Under the pieces are notes generated by a model. The model did no database searches and was not told where the DNA came from. It saw nothing but the letters and a program-made list of their open reading frames with translations. The position numbers and the translations under genes are program-made. From Candidatus Binatia bacterium (GTDB lineage: Bacteria > Desulfobacterota > Binatia > UBA9968 > JAJDTQ01): a stretch of DNA of 41,547 bases. Every line of letters starts with the position of its first letter. Position 1 is the first letter of the stretch. Shown here in pieces: positions 7,011-15,685 of this stretch. The stretch spans positions 1 through 41,547 of the forward strand of contig JAJEAI010000159.1 of NCBI GenBank assembly GCA_022824205.1. The letters run 5' to 3'.

Positions 7011-8024
7011 TCAGCGGGGCTCTTCTCTCCCGTCGCCATGGGGGCCGTACAGGTCGGTCTCCATGAGCTCCGCGGCGGCGGCGCCGGCGTCGGTGAGACG
7101 GAGGGTGCAGCGCGACTCCAGCATCCAGGCGTAGTAGTCCTCGGGCACGTCCTCGGACGGGCCGTGGTGGATGACGCCCTTGGGCACTACGGTCAGCATG
7201 CCAGGCTCGTCCACGCCACCCCAGGCTCCGGGGCCCTCGAAGTAGAAGATCAACTCGTCGTAGTCGACGTTGTTGTGGATGGGCGGGCGTCTCCGGTGGC
7301 GGGCGCTCAGGTTGTAGAACAGTTCGTCACGGCCCGGCGAGGCGATGAACTGGACGGGCGGACCGTTGGGATCGGTGGGGACGTCCCTGAGGTTGAGCTT
7401 CCATACTGGGCTCGGGCCGTCGGCGAAGGCCTGGGTGGCCAGCGGGTTGGTGGGCTTGACGTAGCGGGTGACGCCGTCGAAGCACTTGAGCAGCCACACC
7501 GTCTCCACGTCCTGAGCCTCGTCCTCGCTCAACACCGCGCGCCGGAGTCCCGAGCCGAAGGACGGCGACGGGTCGAAACGCAGCGCGCCGGGGGTCTCGA
7601 CGATGACCGAGAGGCTCGGCCCCGCGAGCGGCAGCACCCGGTAAGGCACGCCCCGCGGAATCACCACGAAGTCGCCCGGCTCGCCGGTGATGGTGCCGTA
7701 GGCGGTGCGGAACTCCAGCTCCCCCTCCTGCACGAAGTGCACCTCGTCGGCTTCCACGTTGGACACCACGAAAGGCATGGGATGGGCGCGGCCGGACACG
7801 CTCAACCGGACGCCCGTACGCCCGTACTCGATGGGCACCGGCAACGCTTCCGCATCCTCCCGATCCGGCAGGGCCACCGCGCCGACGTTCAACCGGTGCG
7901 GCACGTGCGGCCCGGTCACCGAAAGGAAGTCGGGGCTGTGGTGCGTGCGCAAGACGTTCACCCCCGTCCCCGCGAACCCCTCCCTCCCCCAGTGCTCGCG
8001 ATACTCGGTGCTGTCCTTCGCCAT
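7011..8024 (-). CDS. Homogentisate 1,2-dioxygenase-like cupin protein
   Basis: A 337-residue protein with two cupin halves, resembling homogentisate 1,2-dioxygenase (HmgA) but shorter than the usual 380-440 residues. The N-terminal cupin has VEADEVHFVQEGELEF and GDFVVIPRGVPYRV. The C-terminal half has the likely iron ligands in the order expected for HmgA: a His and Glu in IHNNVDYDELIFYF and a His in PKGVIHHGP. HmgA opens the ring of homogentisate in tyrosine/phenylalanine breakdown. No fumarylacetoacetase or maleylacetoacetate isomerase gene is nearby, so a different substrate is possible. The frame is open far upstream (to 8543), but the ATG at 8024 has AGGAGGA seven bases before it and gives the family N-terminus. 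It stands alone. Confidence 0.75.
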   Translation of the reverse strand: MAKDSTEYREHWGREGFAGTGVNVLRTHHSPDFLSVTGPHVPHRLNVGAVALPDREDAEALPVPIEYGRTGVRLSVSGRAHPMPFVVSNVEADEVHFVQEGELEFRTAYGTITGEPGDFVVIPRGVPYRVLPLAGPSLSVIVETPGALRFDPSPSFGSGLRRAVLSEDEAQDVETVWLLKCFDGVTRYVKPTNPLATQAFADGPSPVWKLNLRDVPTDPNGPPVQFIASPGRDELFYNLSARHRRRPPIHNNVDYDELIFYFEGPGAWGGVDEPGMLTVVPKGVIHHGPSEDVPEDYYAWMLESRCTLRLTDAGAAAAELMETDLYGPHGDGREEPR

Positions 8025-8202
8025 GACCGTTCCTCCTGGACTCGTTTCGATGGTGGCCGGCGACAACACATCATCGCCGGGACGCTTCCCGTCGCAACAA
8101 TAACACCGTGCGCGGGCCGCGGGAAAGGCCGGGAGTCTGTCCGGGCAATCCCATGGCAGCGAAACCCGGTTCGGCCACAGCCTCCCTCGTGGAAGAACCC
8201 GC

Positions 8203-9102
8203 TCAAGACAGCAACAACCCCAAGGGCACCACGAACAGGCCCTTTTCCGGGACAAATGCCTCGGAGCCGTTGTAGGCGAGGATGCCGGCCGAAACGCCCG
8301 GTGTCGTCCGCCGAAAGGCCCGCAGGCCGGCCAAGTCCCGTTCTCCGAACCGGCCGGCGGCCTTGACCTCGATGGCGACGCGGCGGCGTTTGCAGGAAAT
8401 GACGAAGTCGACCTCGTGGCGTCCCTGTATGCTCCAGAAGCCCAGTTCCGCGTCCGGAAGATGCGCGCCGAGTATGCCCGCCAGGTTCTGGTAGACGAGA
8501 GTCTCGTACAAGGGTCCGCGCAAGGGTTCATCCGCCGCGACACTGACGTCCGAAGTTGCCGTCAAGTGACAGGCCAGTGCCGAATCCGTGACAAAGGTCT
8601 TCGGCGACTTCAACAGGCGAGTCGTGGGACCGCGGGTGTACGGCGGCAGACGGTTGAGAATGAAGGATATCTCCAGGAGACCCATATACCGCACCGCGGT
8701 GCTCACCGGCAGCTTGGCGTCGCGCGCGATCTCGCTCTGATTCAGAAGTTGGCCGGTCCGGGCCGCGGCCAGGCGCAACAGCGTCCGAAGGGTGACCAGG
8801 TCCGCAACCTGAGCCAGGTCGCGCACGTCGCGCTCGAGGTATGTCTGCTCGTAGCCCAGGAGCCACAGGTCCCGGTCCACGTCTCCGCCGACGACCATGG
8901 CCGGCATGCCGCCGCACAGTACCTCGCCGTCCGTCAACGCCGGCGCGGACACGTCCGGAGGAATTCCCGCCTCTCTCAGGAAACGGACCAGGAACGGTTC
9001 CCGGGTCGCGCCAAGCCGTTCACGCCGGGTGAAAGGTCCCAGGGTCAGCCACATCGCCCGACCGGCGAGGGATTCGGTCACGCCGTGGCGCAAGGAGAAC
9101 AA
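8203..9102 (-). pseudogene. AAA_14/DUF4143 ATPase, 5'-truncated (second copy)
   Basis: This frame holds 299 residues of a DUF4143 ATPase from just after the Walker B region to the end. It begins FSLRHGVTESLAGRAMWLTL, where SLAGR marks the point after the lost ATP-binding core. The DUF4143 part (YEQTYLERDVRDLAQVADLV), the winged helix (LLNQSEIARDAKLPVSTAVR), SPKTFVTDSAL and the nuclease-like end (VDFVISCKRRRVAIEVKAAG) follow. The only start is a TTG, and an in-frame TGA lies two codons before it. I found no P-loop in any frame of the 224 bp up to the next gene. It is distinct in sequence from the truncated copy at 3889-4839, so the two lost their 5' ends independently or arrived that way. Confidence 0.75.
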
Positions 9103-9326
9103 GAGTCAAGATGTAATTTAGCCAGCACCGCTCCTCCCGCGCAAGGAGTTGGTGTCCGGTCCGATTCATTCGCGGACGGCCGTCGGCGGGGAGGCGCTCA
9201 ACGGGCGACCGTCAGCCGATCCCTCGCGTCTTGCCTTGTGCGCCGTGACTGGGCTAAGAGAACCCACAGACACACGGGCGCAAGGCATTTGAAGACCACA
9301 GGGACCACAGCCGGGAGCAGGAATCC

Positions 9327-10196
9327 ATGGACTACTTCGAACCCAAGACCGTGAGCGAGGCGCTTTCGCTGCTGGACCAGCATGGCGAGCAGGCGGAGGT
9401 CATCGCCGGCGGCACGGACGTGATGGTGGACATCAAGTACAAGGACGAGCCGGGGTGCCTGGTGAACATCAAGCGGATTCCCGACTTGAACGCCATCCGC
9501 GAGAGCAACGGCGGCGTGCACATCGGTCCGCTGGCCACCATCCACGAGCTGGAGGAGAGCGACATCGTGCGCGAGCGGCTGCCGCTCCTGTGGCAGGCGG
9601 CGCACCAGTTCGCCTCGCTGCAGATACGGAACACCGCCACCATCGGCGGCAACATCTGCCGGGCCTCTCCTTCGGGCGAGACCCTGGCGCCGCTACTGGT
9701 GCTGGAGGCGGAGGCCGAGGTGACCTTCTCCGACGGCGCCCGCACCGAGCCCTTCGGCGCGTTCTTCAAGGGGCCGGGCCAGACGAGCCTCGGCTCCAGG
9801 GGGCTGCTCACGGGCATCTCGGTGCCCTTCCCCGCCGCCGGAAACCACGCCGTCTACCTCAAGCACGCGGTGCGCGGGCCCATGGACATCGCCATGGTGG
9901 GGGTGGCGGTCATGGCCACGGCCAACGCGGACAAGTCCGCCCTCGACGACGTGCGCGTGGGGCTCGGGGCGGTGGCGCCGACGCCCATCCGCGCGCCCAA
10001 GACCGAGGCGCTGGTCTCGGGCAAGGCGCTGGACGCGGCGCTCTTGAAGGAAGCGGGGGCGTGCTCGGCCTCGGAGTCGAGCCCCATCACCGACCAGCGC
10101 AGCAGCGGCGAGTACCGCGGCTGGATCGTGGACGCCCTGACACGGCGCGGGCTGGCGCAGTGCTGGCAAGCGCTCACCGGGAAGGAGGTGGCGTGA
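9327..10196 (+). CDS. Molybdenum hydroxylase FAD subunit (CoxM-like)
   Basis: A 289-residue FAD-binding subunit of a xanthine dehydrogenase/CO dehydrogenase family enzyme. The two flavin motifs are present: AGGTDVMVDIK at about residues 30-40 and RNTATIGGNICRASPSGE at about 100-117. The C-terminal CO_deh_flav domain follows from about residue 175 (YLKHAVRGPMDIAMVGVAV). It passes electrons from the 2Fe-2S subunit to FAD and then to an acceptor. The ATG follows GGGAGCAGGAATCC. Its TGA overlaps the ATG of the next gene (TGATG), so the two are translationally coupled, and the order medium-small-large is the one seen in cox-type operons. The substrate is set by the large subunit and is unknown. 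Confidence 0.93.
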   Translation: MDYFEPKTVSEALSLLDQHGEQAEVIAGGTDVMVDIKYKDEPGCLVNIKRIPDLNAIRESNGGVHIGPLATIHELEESDIVRERLPLLWQAAHQFASLQIRNTATIGGNICRASPSGETLAPLLVLEAEAEVTFSDGARTEPFGAFFKGPGQTSLGSRGLLTGISVPFPAAGNHAVYLKHAVRGPMDIAMVGVAVMATANADKSALDDVRVGLGAVAPTPIRAPKTEALVSGKALDAALLKEAGACSASESSPITDQRSSGEYRGWIVDALTRRGLAQCWQALTGKEVA

Positions 10197-10663
10197 TGAG
10201 CCTGGAGATCACACTGACGGTCAACGGCAAGACCCATACGGCGGCGCTGGAGCCGTCCACCGCGCTGGTGGACTTCCTGCGCGACACCCTGGGCTACAAG
10301 GGCGTCAAGCTCTGCTGCAACACGGGCGAGTGCGGCGCCTGCACCATCATCATGGACGGCAAACCGGTGAACTCCTGCGTGGTGCTGGGGGCGGACGCGG
10401 CCGGCGCCGACTTGGTCACGGTGGAAGGCATCGCCGACGGCGACGCGCTGCACCCGGTGCAGCAAGCCTTCATCGACACCGGCGCGGTGCAGTGCGGCTA
10501 CTGCACGCCGGGCTTCATCGTGTCGCTCAAGGCGCTGCTGGACCGCACCAAGAACCCCACGGCCGAGGAGGTCGAGGAGGCCATCTCCGGCAACATCTGC
10601 CGGTGCACCGGCTACACGAAGATCTACGAGGCGGTGGACTTGGCCGCCAAGCAGATGTCGTAG
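10196..10663 (+). CDS. Molybdenum hydroxylase 2Fe-2S subunit (CoxS-like)
   Basis: A 155-residue iron-sulfur subunit with both expected clusters. The plant-type ferredoxin domain has CCNTGECGACTIIMDGKPVN followed by SC (about residues 40-62). The helical second domain has CGYCTPGF (about 100-107) and NICRCTGY (about 131-138). It relays electrons from the molybdopterin site to the FAD subunit. No Tat signal is visible on this subunit, so the enzyme is probably cytoplasmic or membrane-associated on the inside. The ATG overlaps the stop of the FAD subunit gene. A repeat-like hairpin segment fills the gap to the large subunit gene. Confidence 0.95.
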   Translation: MSLEITLTVNGKTHTAALEPSTALVDFLRDTLGYKGVKLCCNTGECGACTIIMDGKPVNSCVVLGADAAGADLVTVEGIADGDALHPVQQAFIDTGAVQCGYCTPGFIVSLKALLDRTKNPTAEEVEEAISGNICRCTGYTKIYEAVDLAAKQMS

Positions 10664-10670
10664 GCAAGCG

Positions 10671-10717
10671 CCCTTCGACTTCGCTCGGCTACGCCTCGCT
10701 ACGCTCAGGACGAACGG
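10671..10717. repeat. Dispersed CCCTTCGAC...GGACGAACGG repeat
   Basis: This segment between the small and large subunit genes runs from CCCTTCGACTTCGCTC to CTCAGGACGAACGG. It can form an imperfect stem and shares its ends with the segment at 34769-34840 between menB and menA. It looks like a short intergenic palindromic repeat inserted within the operon. Effect on expression of the large subunit is unknown. Confidence 0.5.
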
Positions 10718-10770
10718 CGGCGGGGCGATGTCTCGACGTTTCTTGAGGGATCGGGAAGGAGTGAGGACCC

Positions 10771-13056
10771 ATGGCAAAGGCTGAACACAAGGTCCTGGGG
10801 ACCAACATGCCCCGCATGGGCGGGGTCGAGCGGGTGGTGGGCAAGGGCATCTACGGCATCGACCTGAACCTGCCCGACGCGCTGTGCGGCGGCGTGCTGC
10901 GGAGCGCGCACGCCCACGCGAAGATCGTGAGCATCGACACCAGCGCGGCCAAGGCCATCCCCGGTGTGCACGCGGTGGTGACCGCGGCGGACGCGCCCGA
11001 CGTGCGCTACGGCCGCTCCTACATCGACCGCTACATCCTCGCCAAGGACAAGGTGCGCTACACCGGCGACCCGGTGGCGGCGGTGGCGGCGGAGAACCAG
11101 GCACTGGTCAAGGAGGCCCTGGGGAAGATCAAGGTCACCTACGAGCCGCTGCCGGTGGTGGTGGATACGGAGGAGGCCATCAAGGAGTCGGCGCCGACGC
11201 TCCACGAGGACATGCCGCTGCCCAAGAACCTCCCGGAGGGCTTTCAGGTCAAGAACGTGTGCGGCTACACCGGGGTGAACATCGGTGACGCCGAGGCGGC
11301 CATGGCCGACGCCGACGTGGTGGTGGACGAGGTCTACGAGACCCGCATGATCCATCCCCAGTACCTGGAACCGCGGGTCGCTGCGGCCCGGCCCGAGGAA
11401 GACGGCCGCATCACCGTGTGGACCAACGCGCAGGCACCGTTCCCGGTGCGCACCGAGGTGGCGAGCCTCACCGGGCAGCCGCTCAACAGCGTGCGCGTCC
11501 TCTCCACCGACATCGGCGGCGGCTTCGGCGGCAAGGGCAGCGGGGTCACCTCCAGCGCCGGACTGGAGCCCATCTGCGCGCTGCTAGCGATGACCGCCAA
11601 ACGGCCCGTGATGATCGTCATGGACAAGGCCGAGGAGACCATCTCCACCACCATCCGCTCCGGCGCCAAGATCTGGATCAAGAGCGGGGTCAAGAAGGAC
11701 GGCACGCTGGTGGCGCGCCAGGGCAAGGTGCTGTACGACGCCGGCGGCTACTCGGGCTTCGGCAACCAGGCCGGCGGCCGCTGCACCCAGATGGTGGGCG
11801 GCTGGTACCGCCTGCCCAACATCCACATGGACGGCCTCACGGTCTACACCAACAAGCAGGTATGCGGACCGGTGCGCGGGCCGGGCGGCCCCCAGGCCAC
11901 CTTCGCCATGGAGTCGCACATGGACTCCATCGCCGCCGAACTGGGCATGGACCCCATCGAGTTCCGCCTGAAGAACGTGCCCGCCAAGGGCGACGGCATC
12001 GTCGGCGTGCCCAAGCTGCGTGACAGCTCGCTGCCCGAGACCCTGAACACCGCCAAGGAGAAGATCGGCTGGGGCAAGGTCAAGCTCGGAAAGAACCAGG
12101 GCATCGGCTTCGCCACGGGCGCCTGGATCGAGGGCTCGGGACCCGGCGGCGGCGCGGTGGTGAAGGTCAACGAGGACGGCTCCGCCACCGTGCACATCGG
12201 CAAGGTGGACTTCGGCACCGCAGCGCGGTTCGGCATCCCCATGATCGTGGCCGAGGAGTTGGGCATCCCCACCGGCGACGTCACCGTGCTCAACGTCGAC
12301 ACGGACGCGAGCCCGTGGGACGCGGGCACCGTGGGCAGCCGCTCCATGCTGGTGTCGGGCAACGCCGTCAAGCTGGCGGCCGAGGACGCGCGCGAGCAGA
12401 TCCTGCGCATGGCCGCGGCCACGCTGGAGGCGAGCCCGGAGGACCTGGAGATCGTGGACAAGCAGATCCAGGTCAAGGGCGCGCCCTCCCGGTCCGTGTC
12501 CATGGCGTCCGTCTGCACCGCGGCCCACAACGAGATCGGCGACGTCATCGGCCGGGGCTACTTCGACTCCAAGGCATCCCAGGTCCACGAGCGCGAGCAG
12601 GGCAGTTCCCAGCCCTTCACCACTCACGCGGCCCTGGTGGAGGTGGACACCGACACCGGCAACGTGACGGTGCTGAAATACGTGTGCGTGCACGACGTGG
12701 GCTTCGTGGTGCACCCCAGGGCGGTGGAAGGCCAGATCGAGGGCGCCGCGGCCATGAGTCTGGGCCAGGCGCTGTGCGAACAGGTGGTGCACGACAGCGA
12801 GGGGCGGACCCTCAACCCGACCTTCGTCGACTACCTGATGCCGACCATCAACATGCTGCCGCCCATCGAGACGGTCCTCGTGTCGGGCTACCCCGGCGCC
12901 GGCCCGTACGGCACCAAGGGCGCGGGCGAGATCGGCTCCGTGCCGCCCATGGCCTGCATCGCCAACGCCATCTACAACGCCACCGGCGTGCGCGTGCGCC
13001 GGCTGCCGCTGAGCCCCGAAAACGTGCTGCGGGCGCTGCGGGAAGCCGGGAAATAG
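10771..13056 (+). CDS. Molybdenum hydroxylase large subunit (CoxL/XdhA-like)
   Basis: A 761-residue molybdopterin-binding catalytic subunit. The first domain (aldehyde oxidase/xanthine dehydrogenase a/b hammerhead) covers about residues 17-125. The Mo-binding region carries STDIGGGFGGKGSG at about 247, GPVRGPGGPQATFAMES at about 366, and the catalytic glutamate in GTKGAGEIGSV near residue 720. The CO-dehydrogenase loop AYXCSFR of form I CoxL is not present; the corresponding segment reads GPVRGPGG, closer to hydroxylases of N-heterocycles or aromatic acids. So this is a Mo hydroxylase but almost certainly not a CO dehydrogenase. GGAAGGAGTGAGG precedes the ATG. The downstream MFS transporter and dehydrogenase suggest an organic-acid or heterocycle substrate; this is inference. 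Confidence 0.92.
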   Translation: MAKAEHKVLGTNMPRMGGVERVVGKGIYGIDLNLPDALCGGVLRSAHAHAKIVSIDTSAAKAIPGVHAVVTAADAPDVRYGRSYIDRYILAKDKVRYTGDPVAAVAAENQALVKEALGKIKVTYEPLPVVVDTEEAIKESAPTLHEDMPLPKNLPEGFQVKNVCGYTGVNIGDAEAAMADADVVVDEVYETRMIHPQYLEPRVAAARPEEDGRITVWTNAQAPFPVRTEVASLTGQPLNSVRVLSTDIGGGFGGKGSGVTSSAGLEPICALLAMTAKRPVMIVMDKAEETISTTIRSGAKIWIKSGVKKDGTLVARQGKVLYDAGGYSGFGNQAGGRCTQMVGGWYRLPNIHMDGLTVYTNKQVCGPVRGPGGPQATFAMESHMDSIAAELGMDPIEFRLKNVPAKGDGIVGVPKLRDSSLPETLNTAKEKIGWGKVKLGKNQGIGFATGAWIEGSGPGGGAVVKVNEDGSATVHIGKVDFGTAARFGIPMIVAEELGIPTGDVTVLNVDTDASPWDAGTVGSRSMLVSGNAVKLAAEDAREQILRMAAATLEASPEDLEIVDKQIQVKGAPSRSVSMASVCTAAHNEIGDVIGRGYFDSKASQVHEREQGSSQPFTTHAALVEVDTDTGNVTVLKYVCVHDVGFVVHPRAVEGQIEGAAAMSLGQALCEQVVHDSEGRTLNPTFVDYLMPTINMLPPIETVLVSGYPGAGPYGTKGAGEIGSVPPMACIANAIYNATGVRVRRLPLSPENVLRALREAGK

Positions 13057-13067
13057 CGCAACTCCGA

Positions 13068-13123
13068 ACGGGCGGCCTGCCGGACTCGACCGCGAACCGA
13101 ACGTCGAGCCACGGGCCGCCCGT
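13068..13123. other. Inverted repeat between hydroxylase and transporter genes
   Basis: ACGGGCGGCC (13068-13077) and GGCCGCCCGT (13114-13123) form a perfect 10-bp stem with a 36-nt loop. There is no T-run after it, so it is a weak terminator at best. It could attenuate transcription into the transporter gene or stabilise the hydroxylase mRNA 3' end. Confidence 0.4.
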
Positions 13124-13136
13124 CGGGTGAATCCGC

Positions 13137-14441
13137 TTGCTTTCGATCAAGGGTCTTCGCCGCCGGCTGTCGGACCTCTACTACGGCTGGCGGATGATCG
13201 GGCTGACGGCCCTCATCCGCACCCTCGGCGGCGGACTCCACAGCTTCGGTTTCACCGTCTACTTCCTTCCCATCCAGAAAGAGCTGGGCATCAGCCACGC
13301 GGCCACTTCGCTGGCATTCTCCCTGGCACGGGCCGAGGGCGCCATTGAGGGGCCGCTGGCGGGGTACCTCATTGACCGCTTCGGCCCCAAGCCCGTGATA
13401 CTGACCGCGGCGCTGTTGTGCGGTGCCGGCTACGTTCTCTTTTCCTTCATCGACAGCTACGCGAGCTTCCTCGTCATCTACGTCGGGGTCATCTCCCTGA
13501 CCTTCACGGCGGGTTTCGTGCACGCTCCCGCGGTGCTGGCCGTCAACTGGTTCCATCGCTATCGCGCCCGGGCGCTTACCTGTCTGAGCGCCGCCATGCC
13601 CGTGGGCGGAACCGTGGTCACGGTCCTGCTGGCGGTGGCCGTGCACTTCTGGGGCTGGCGCACGTCGGCGTTCCTGGCGGGATGCATGTTCCTGTTCGTG
13701 GCCGCGCCGCTGGCCCTGAGGATTCGCCGGTCGCCGGAGAGCATGGGCCTGCAAATCGCCGCGGAGACCGGGGCGTCTCCCGCCCGACCGGCAGGAGCGG
13801 AGGAGGATGGGTCGCGGAACGACGGCACAGACGCCCCCGGCGAGTCCGAGTACCAGGCCGGCCGCGCCATGCGCACCCCGGTCTTCTGGCTATTCGTCCT
13901 GTGGATGACCACCCGGACCGCGGCCTACACCATCGTCATCGTGCATTTCGTGCCCCTGATGGAGTGGAAGGGCCTGACGCCTCTGGCGGCGGCGCTCCCC
14001 CTGTCGTGGTTCAACGGCATGAACATCGTGGCGCACTTCATCATGGGGTGGATCGCCGATCAGACCAACAAGGTACGCCTCGTGGCCTGGTGCATGGTGC
14101 TTTCCTTCATCGCGGTTCTCGTCCTGATGTGGAGCACCACGCTCTGGGGGTTGCTGCTGTTCGCCACGCTGTTCAGCGTGCTGGACTCATCGATACCGGT
14201 CATATGGGCCGCCGTGGGCGACTATTTCGGGCGCCGCCGCTTCGGCACCATCCGCGGCAGCATGAGCTTCTTCTACATGTGGGGAGGCGTCGTCGGTCCG
14301 TATCTGGCCGGCGTCCTCGTCGACCACTTCCACACCCACGACTACGTGCCGTGGCTGCTTCTGGGCCTGGTGGGGGCCGCCGGAATCACCACGGTCCTGC
14401 TCATCGGACCCTGGACCCGGGGGGTGGGGCGCCGCGACTGA
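13137..14441 (+). CDS. MFS transporter, OxlT/monocarboxylate-like
   Basis: A 434-residue transporter with two six-helix halves separated by a hydrophilic loop at about residues 205-245 (rich in Ala, Glu, Gly). Helix 1 follows a YYGWRMIGLTALIRTLGGGL start, and the loop 2-3 motif is GPLAGYLIDRFGPKPVIL. This N-terminal YGW pattern is typical of the oxalate:formate antiporter/monocarboxylate transporter branch, so an organic anion is the likely substrate. The start is a TTG at 13137, 80 bp after the hydroxylase large subunit gene, with GGGTGA upstream; no better start precedes the first helix. It is followed after 31 bp by the cyclodeaminase family gene. Uptake of the substrate oxidised by the neighbouring Mo hydroxylase is an inference from position. 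Confidence 0.85.
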   Translation: MLSIKGLRRRLSDLYYGWRMIGLTALIRTLGGGLHSFGFTVYFLPIQKELGISHAATSLAFSLARAEGAIEGPLAGYLIDRFGPKPVILTAALLCGAGYVLFSFIDSYASFLVIYVGVISLTFTAGFVHAPAVLAVNWFHRYRARALTCLSAAMPVGGTVVTVLLAVAVHFWGWRTSAFLAGCMFLFVAAPLALRIRRSPESMGLQIAAETGASPARPAGAEEDGSRNDGTDAPGESEYQAGRAMRTPVFWLFVLWMTTRTAAYTIVIVHFVPLMEWKGLTPLAAALPLSWFNGMNIVAHFIMGWIADQTNKVRLVAWCMVLSFIAVLVLMWSTTLWGLLLFATLFSVLDSSIPVIWAAVGDYFGRRRFGTIRGSMSFFYMWGGVVGPYLAGVLVDHFHTHDYVPWLLLGLVGAAGITTVLLIGPWTRGVGRRD

Positions 14442-14472
14442 CGGACGCTCCGCAACATTCCAAGGAGGTTGC

Positions 14473-15591
14473 ATGACGCTCATCATCGACAATCCCACCG
14501 TGGAGAAGGTCCTCGAACCGTCCGAGGTGAACGACGCACTGGAGCTGGCGGCCTTGGAGCTGGCCACCGGCGGCGCCGTCAACGCGCCCCCGTACCGGGT
14601 CTTCACGCCCAGGGACCCCGACGACTACGGCGATCACCCGAGATTCCCCGAGGGCGGATGCAATCCGACGCACCACTCCTACACCTCGTTGAGCGGCGCG
14701 GTCGCCAAGCTGGATGCCACGACGGACCGCATCGACTCCGACATCATCACCTATTTCGAGCAGGACGGACGCACGCTGCAGCGGCGCGTGCCGGGCCGCA
14801 AGGACGGCAGGTTCTGCGGCCTCATCTTCCTGTACAGCTCCCGCACCGGCGAGCTCCAGGCCATCATCCACGACGGCTATCTTCAGAAGTTCCGCGTGGC
14901 CGGCACCGGCGCGGTCGGAGCGAAGTATCTGGCCCGGAAGGACTCACGCACCGTAGGGCTCATCGGAACCGGTTGGCAGGCCCAGGGCGCCGCTCACTGT
15001 TTCGCCGCCCTCGGCAGTCTGGAAAGGATCGAGGTGTACAGCCCCACTCCCGGCAACAAGGAGAAGTTCGCGGAGCAGATGTCCGAGGAGGCGGGGATCG
15101 AGATCGTACCGGCGCCCTCCGCGCGTGAGGCGGTCCGCGGCGCGGACATCGTCTACATGGCCACCAACTCCAAGGACCCGGTGGTGATGGCCGACTGGCT
15201 GGAGCCGGGCCAGTTCGTCAGCAACGTGTCGGACGTGGAACTGGAAATCGCCGGCTGGGAACGCTGCGACGTGCTCACCATGAACCGCCACGGCAGGCGC
15301 TGGATGCGCTACGCCATCGGCGGCGCCGAAGCGATCCCCGAGCACGGCAAGGACCAGTACACGCGGCCGACGCAAATCGAGTGGGACAAGCTGCCGTTGC
15401 TGGGGGATGTCATCGCGGGGAACCACCCCGGCCGCACGTCCGACGACCAGATCACGGGGTTGGTTTTGCGCGGCGACGGCGTGCAGTTTACCGCCGTCGC
15501 CCATCTCATCTACAACCGCTGCAAGGAGAAGGGGTTGGGGACGGAGATCCCCAGCGAACTGTTCCTTCAGGACGAGAAGTACATACCGTGA
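14473..15591 (+). CDS. Ornithine cyclodeaminase/mu-crystallin family dehydrogenase
   Basis: A 372-residue member of the ornithine cyclodeaminase/alanine dehydrogenase/mu-crystallin family, somewhat longer than the usual 310-340. The substrate domain covers both ends. The Rossmann domain begins with TVGLIGTGWQAQG at residues 160-172, preceded by the family's RVAGTGAVGAKYLA segment. The closing conserved stretch reads SDDQITGLVLRGDGVQF near residue 333. An N-terminal insertion with DPDDYGDHPRFPEGG (about 48-62) is unusual. Family members reduce imines or oxidise amino acids with NAD(P), or cyclise ornithine to proline; which applies here cannot be read from sequence. AAGGAGG precedes the ATG. 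It is the last gene of the probable hydroxylase-transporter unit. Confidence 0.88.
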   Translation: MTLIIDNPTVEKVLEPSEVNDALELAALELATGGAVNAPPYRVFTPRDPDDYGDHPRFPEGGCNPTHHSYTSLSGAVAKLDATTDRIDSDIITYFEQDGRTLQRRVPGRKDGRFCGLIFLYSSRTGELQAIIHDGYLQKFRVAGTGAVGAKYLARKDSRTVGLIGTGWQAQGAAHCFAALGSLERIEVYSPTPGNKEKFAEQMSEEAGIEIVPAPSAREAVRGADIVYMATNSKDPVVMADWLEPGQFVSNVSDVELEIAGWERCDVLTMNRHGRRWMRYAIGGAEAIPEHGKDQYTRPTQIEWDKLPLLGDVIAGNHPGRTSDDQITGLVLRGDGVQFTAVAHLIYNRCKEKGLGTEIPSELFLQDEKYIP

Positions 15592-15685
15592 AGCATGGGT
15601 GGCGGGTCTCCAGGGCCAAGGCCGCCCGCGGATCACCAGTTCGCGAAGATAGAGATCGCCGTGACACTTCGCGACCGGTCAGTAG

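Noticed and set aside
7011..8543. A 510-residue version of the homogentisate-dioxygenase-like protein
   Set aside because: The N-terminal 173 residues are antisense-type Arg/Ser/Pro-rich sequence overlapping the ATPase remnant. The ATG at 8024 has a strong ribosome site.
9455..10663. A 402-codon frame covering the FAD and iron-sulfur subunit genes
   Set aside because: Only its last 155 codons are a real protein (the 2Fe-2S subunit from 10196). The rest is the FAD subunit gene read out of frame.
10771..13056. Carbon monoxide dehydrogenase large subunit
   Set aside because: The AYXCSFR active-site loop of CoxL is absent; the region reads GPVRGPGG.
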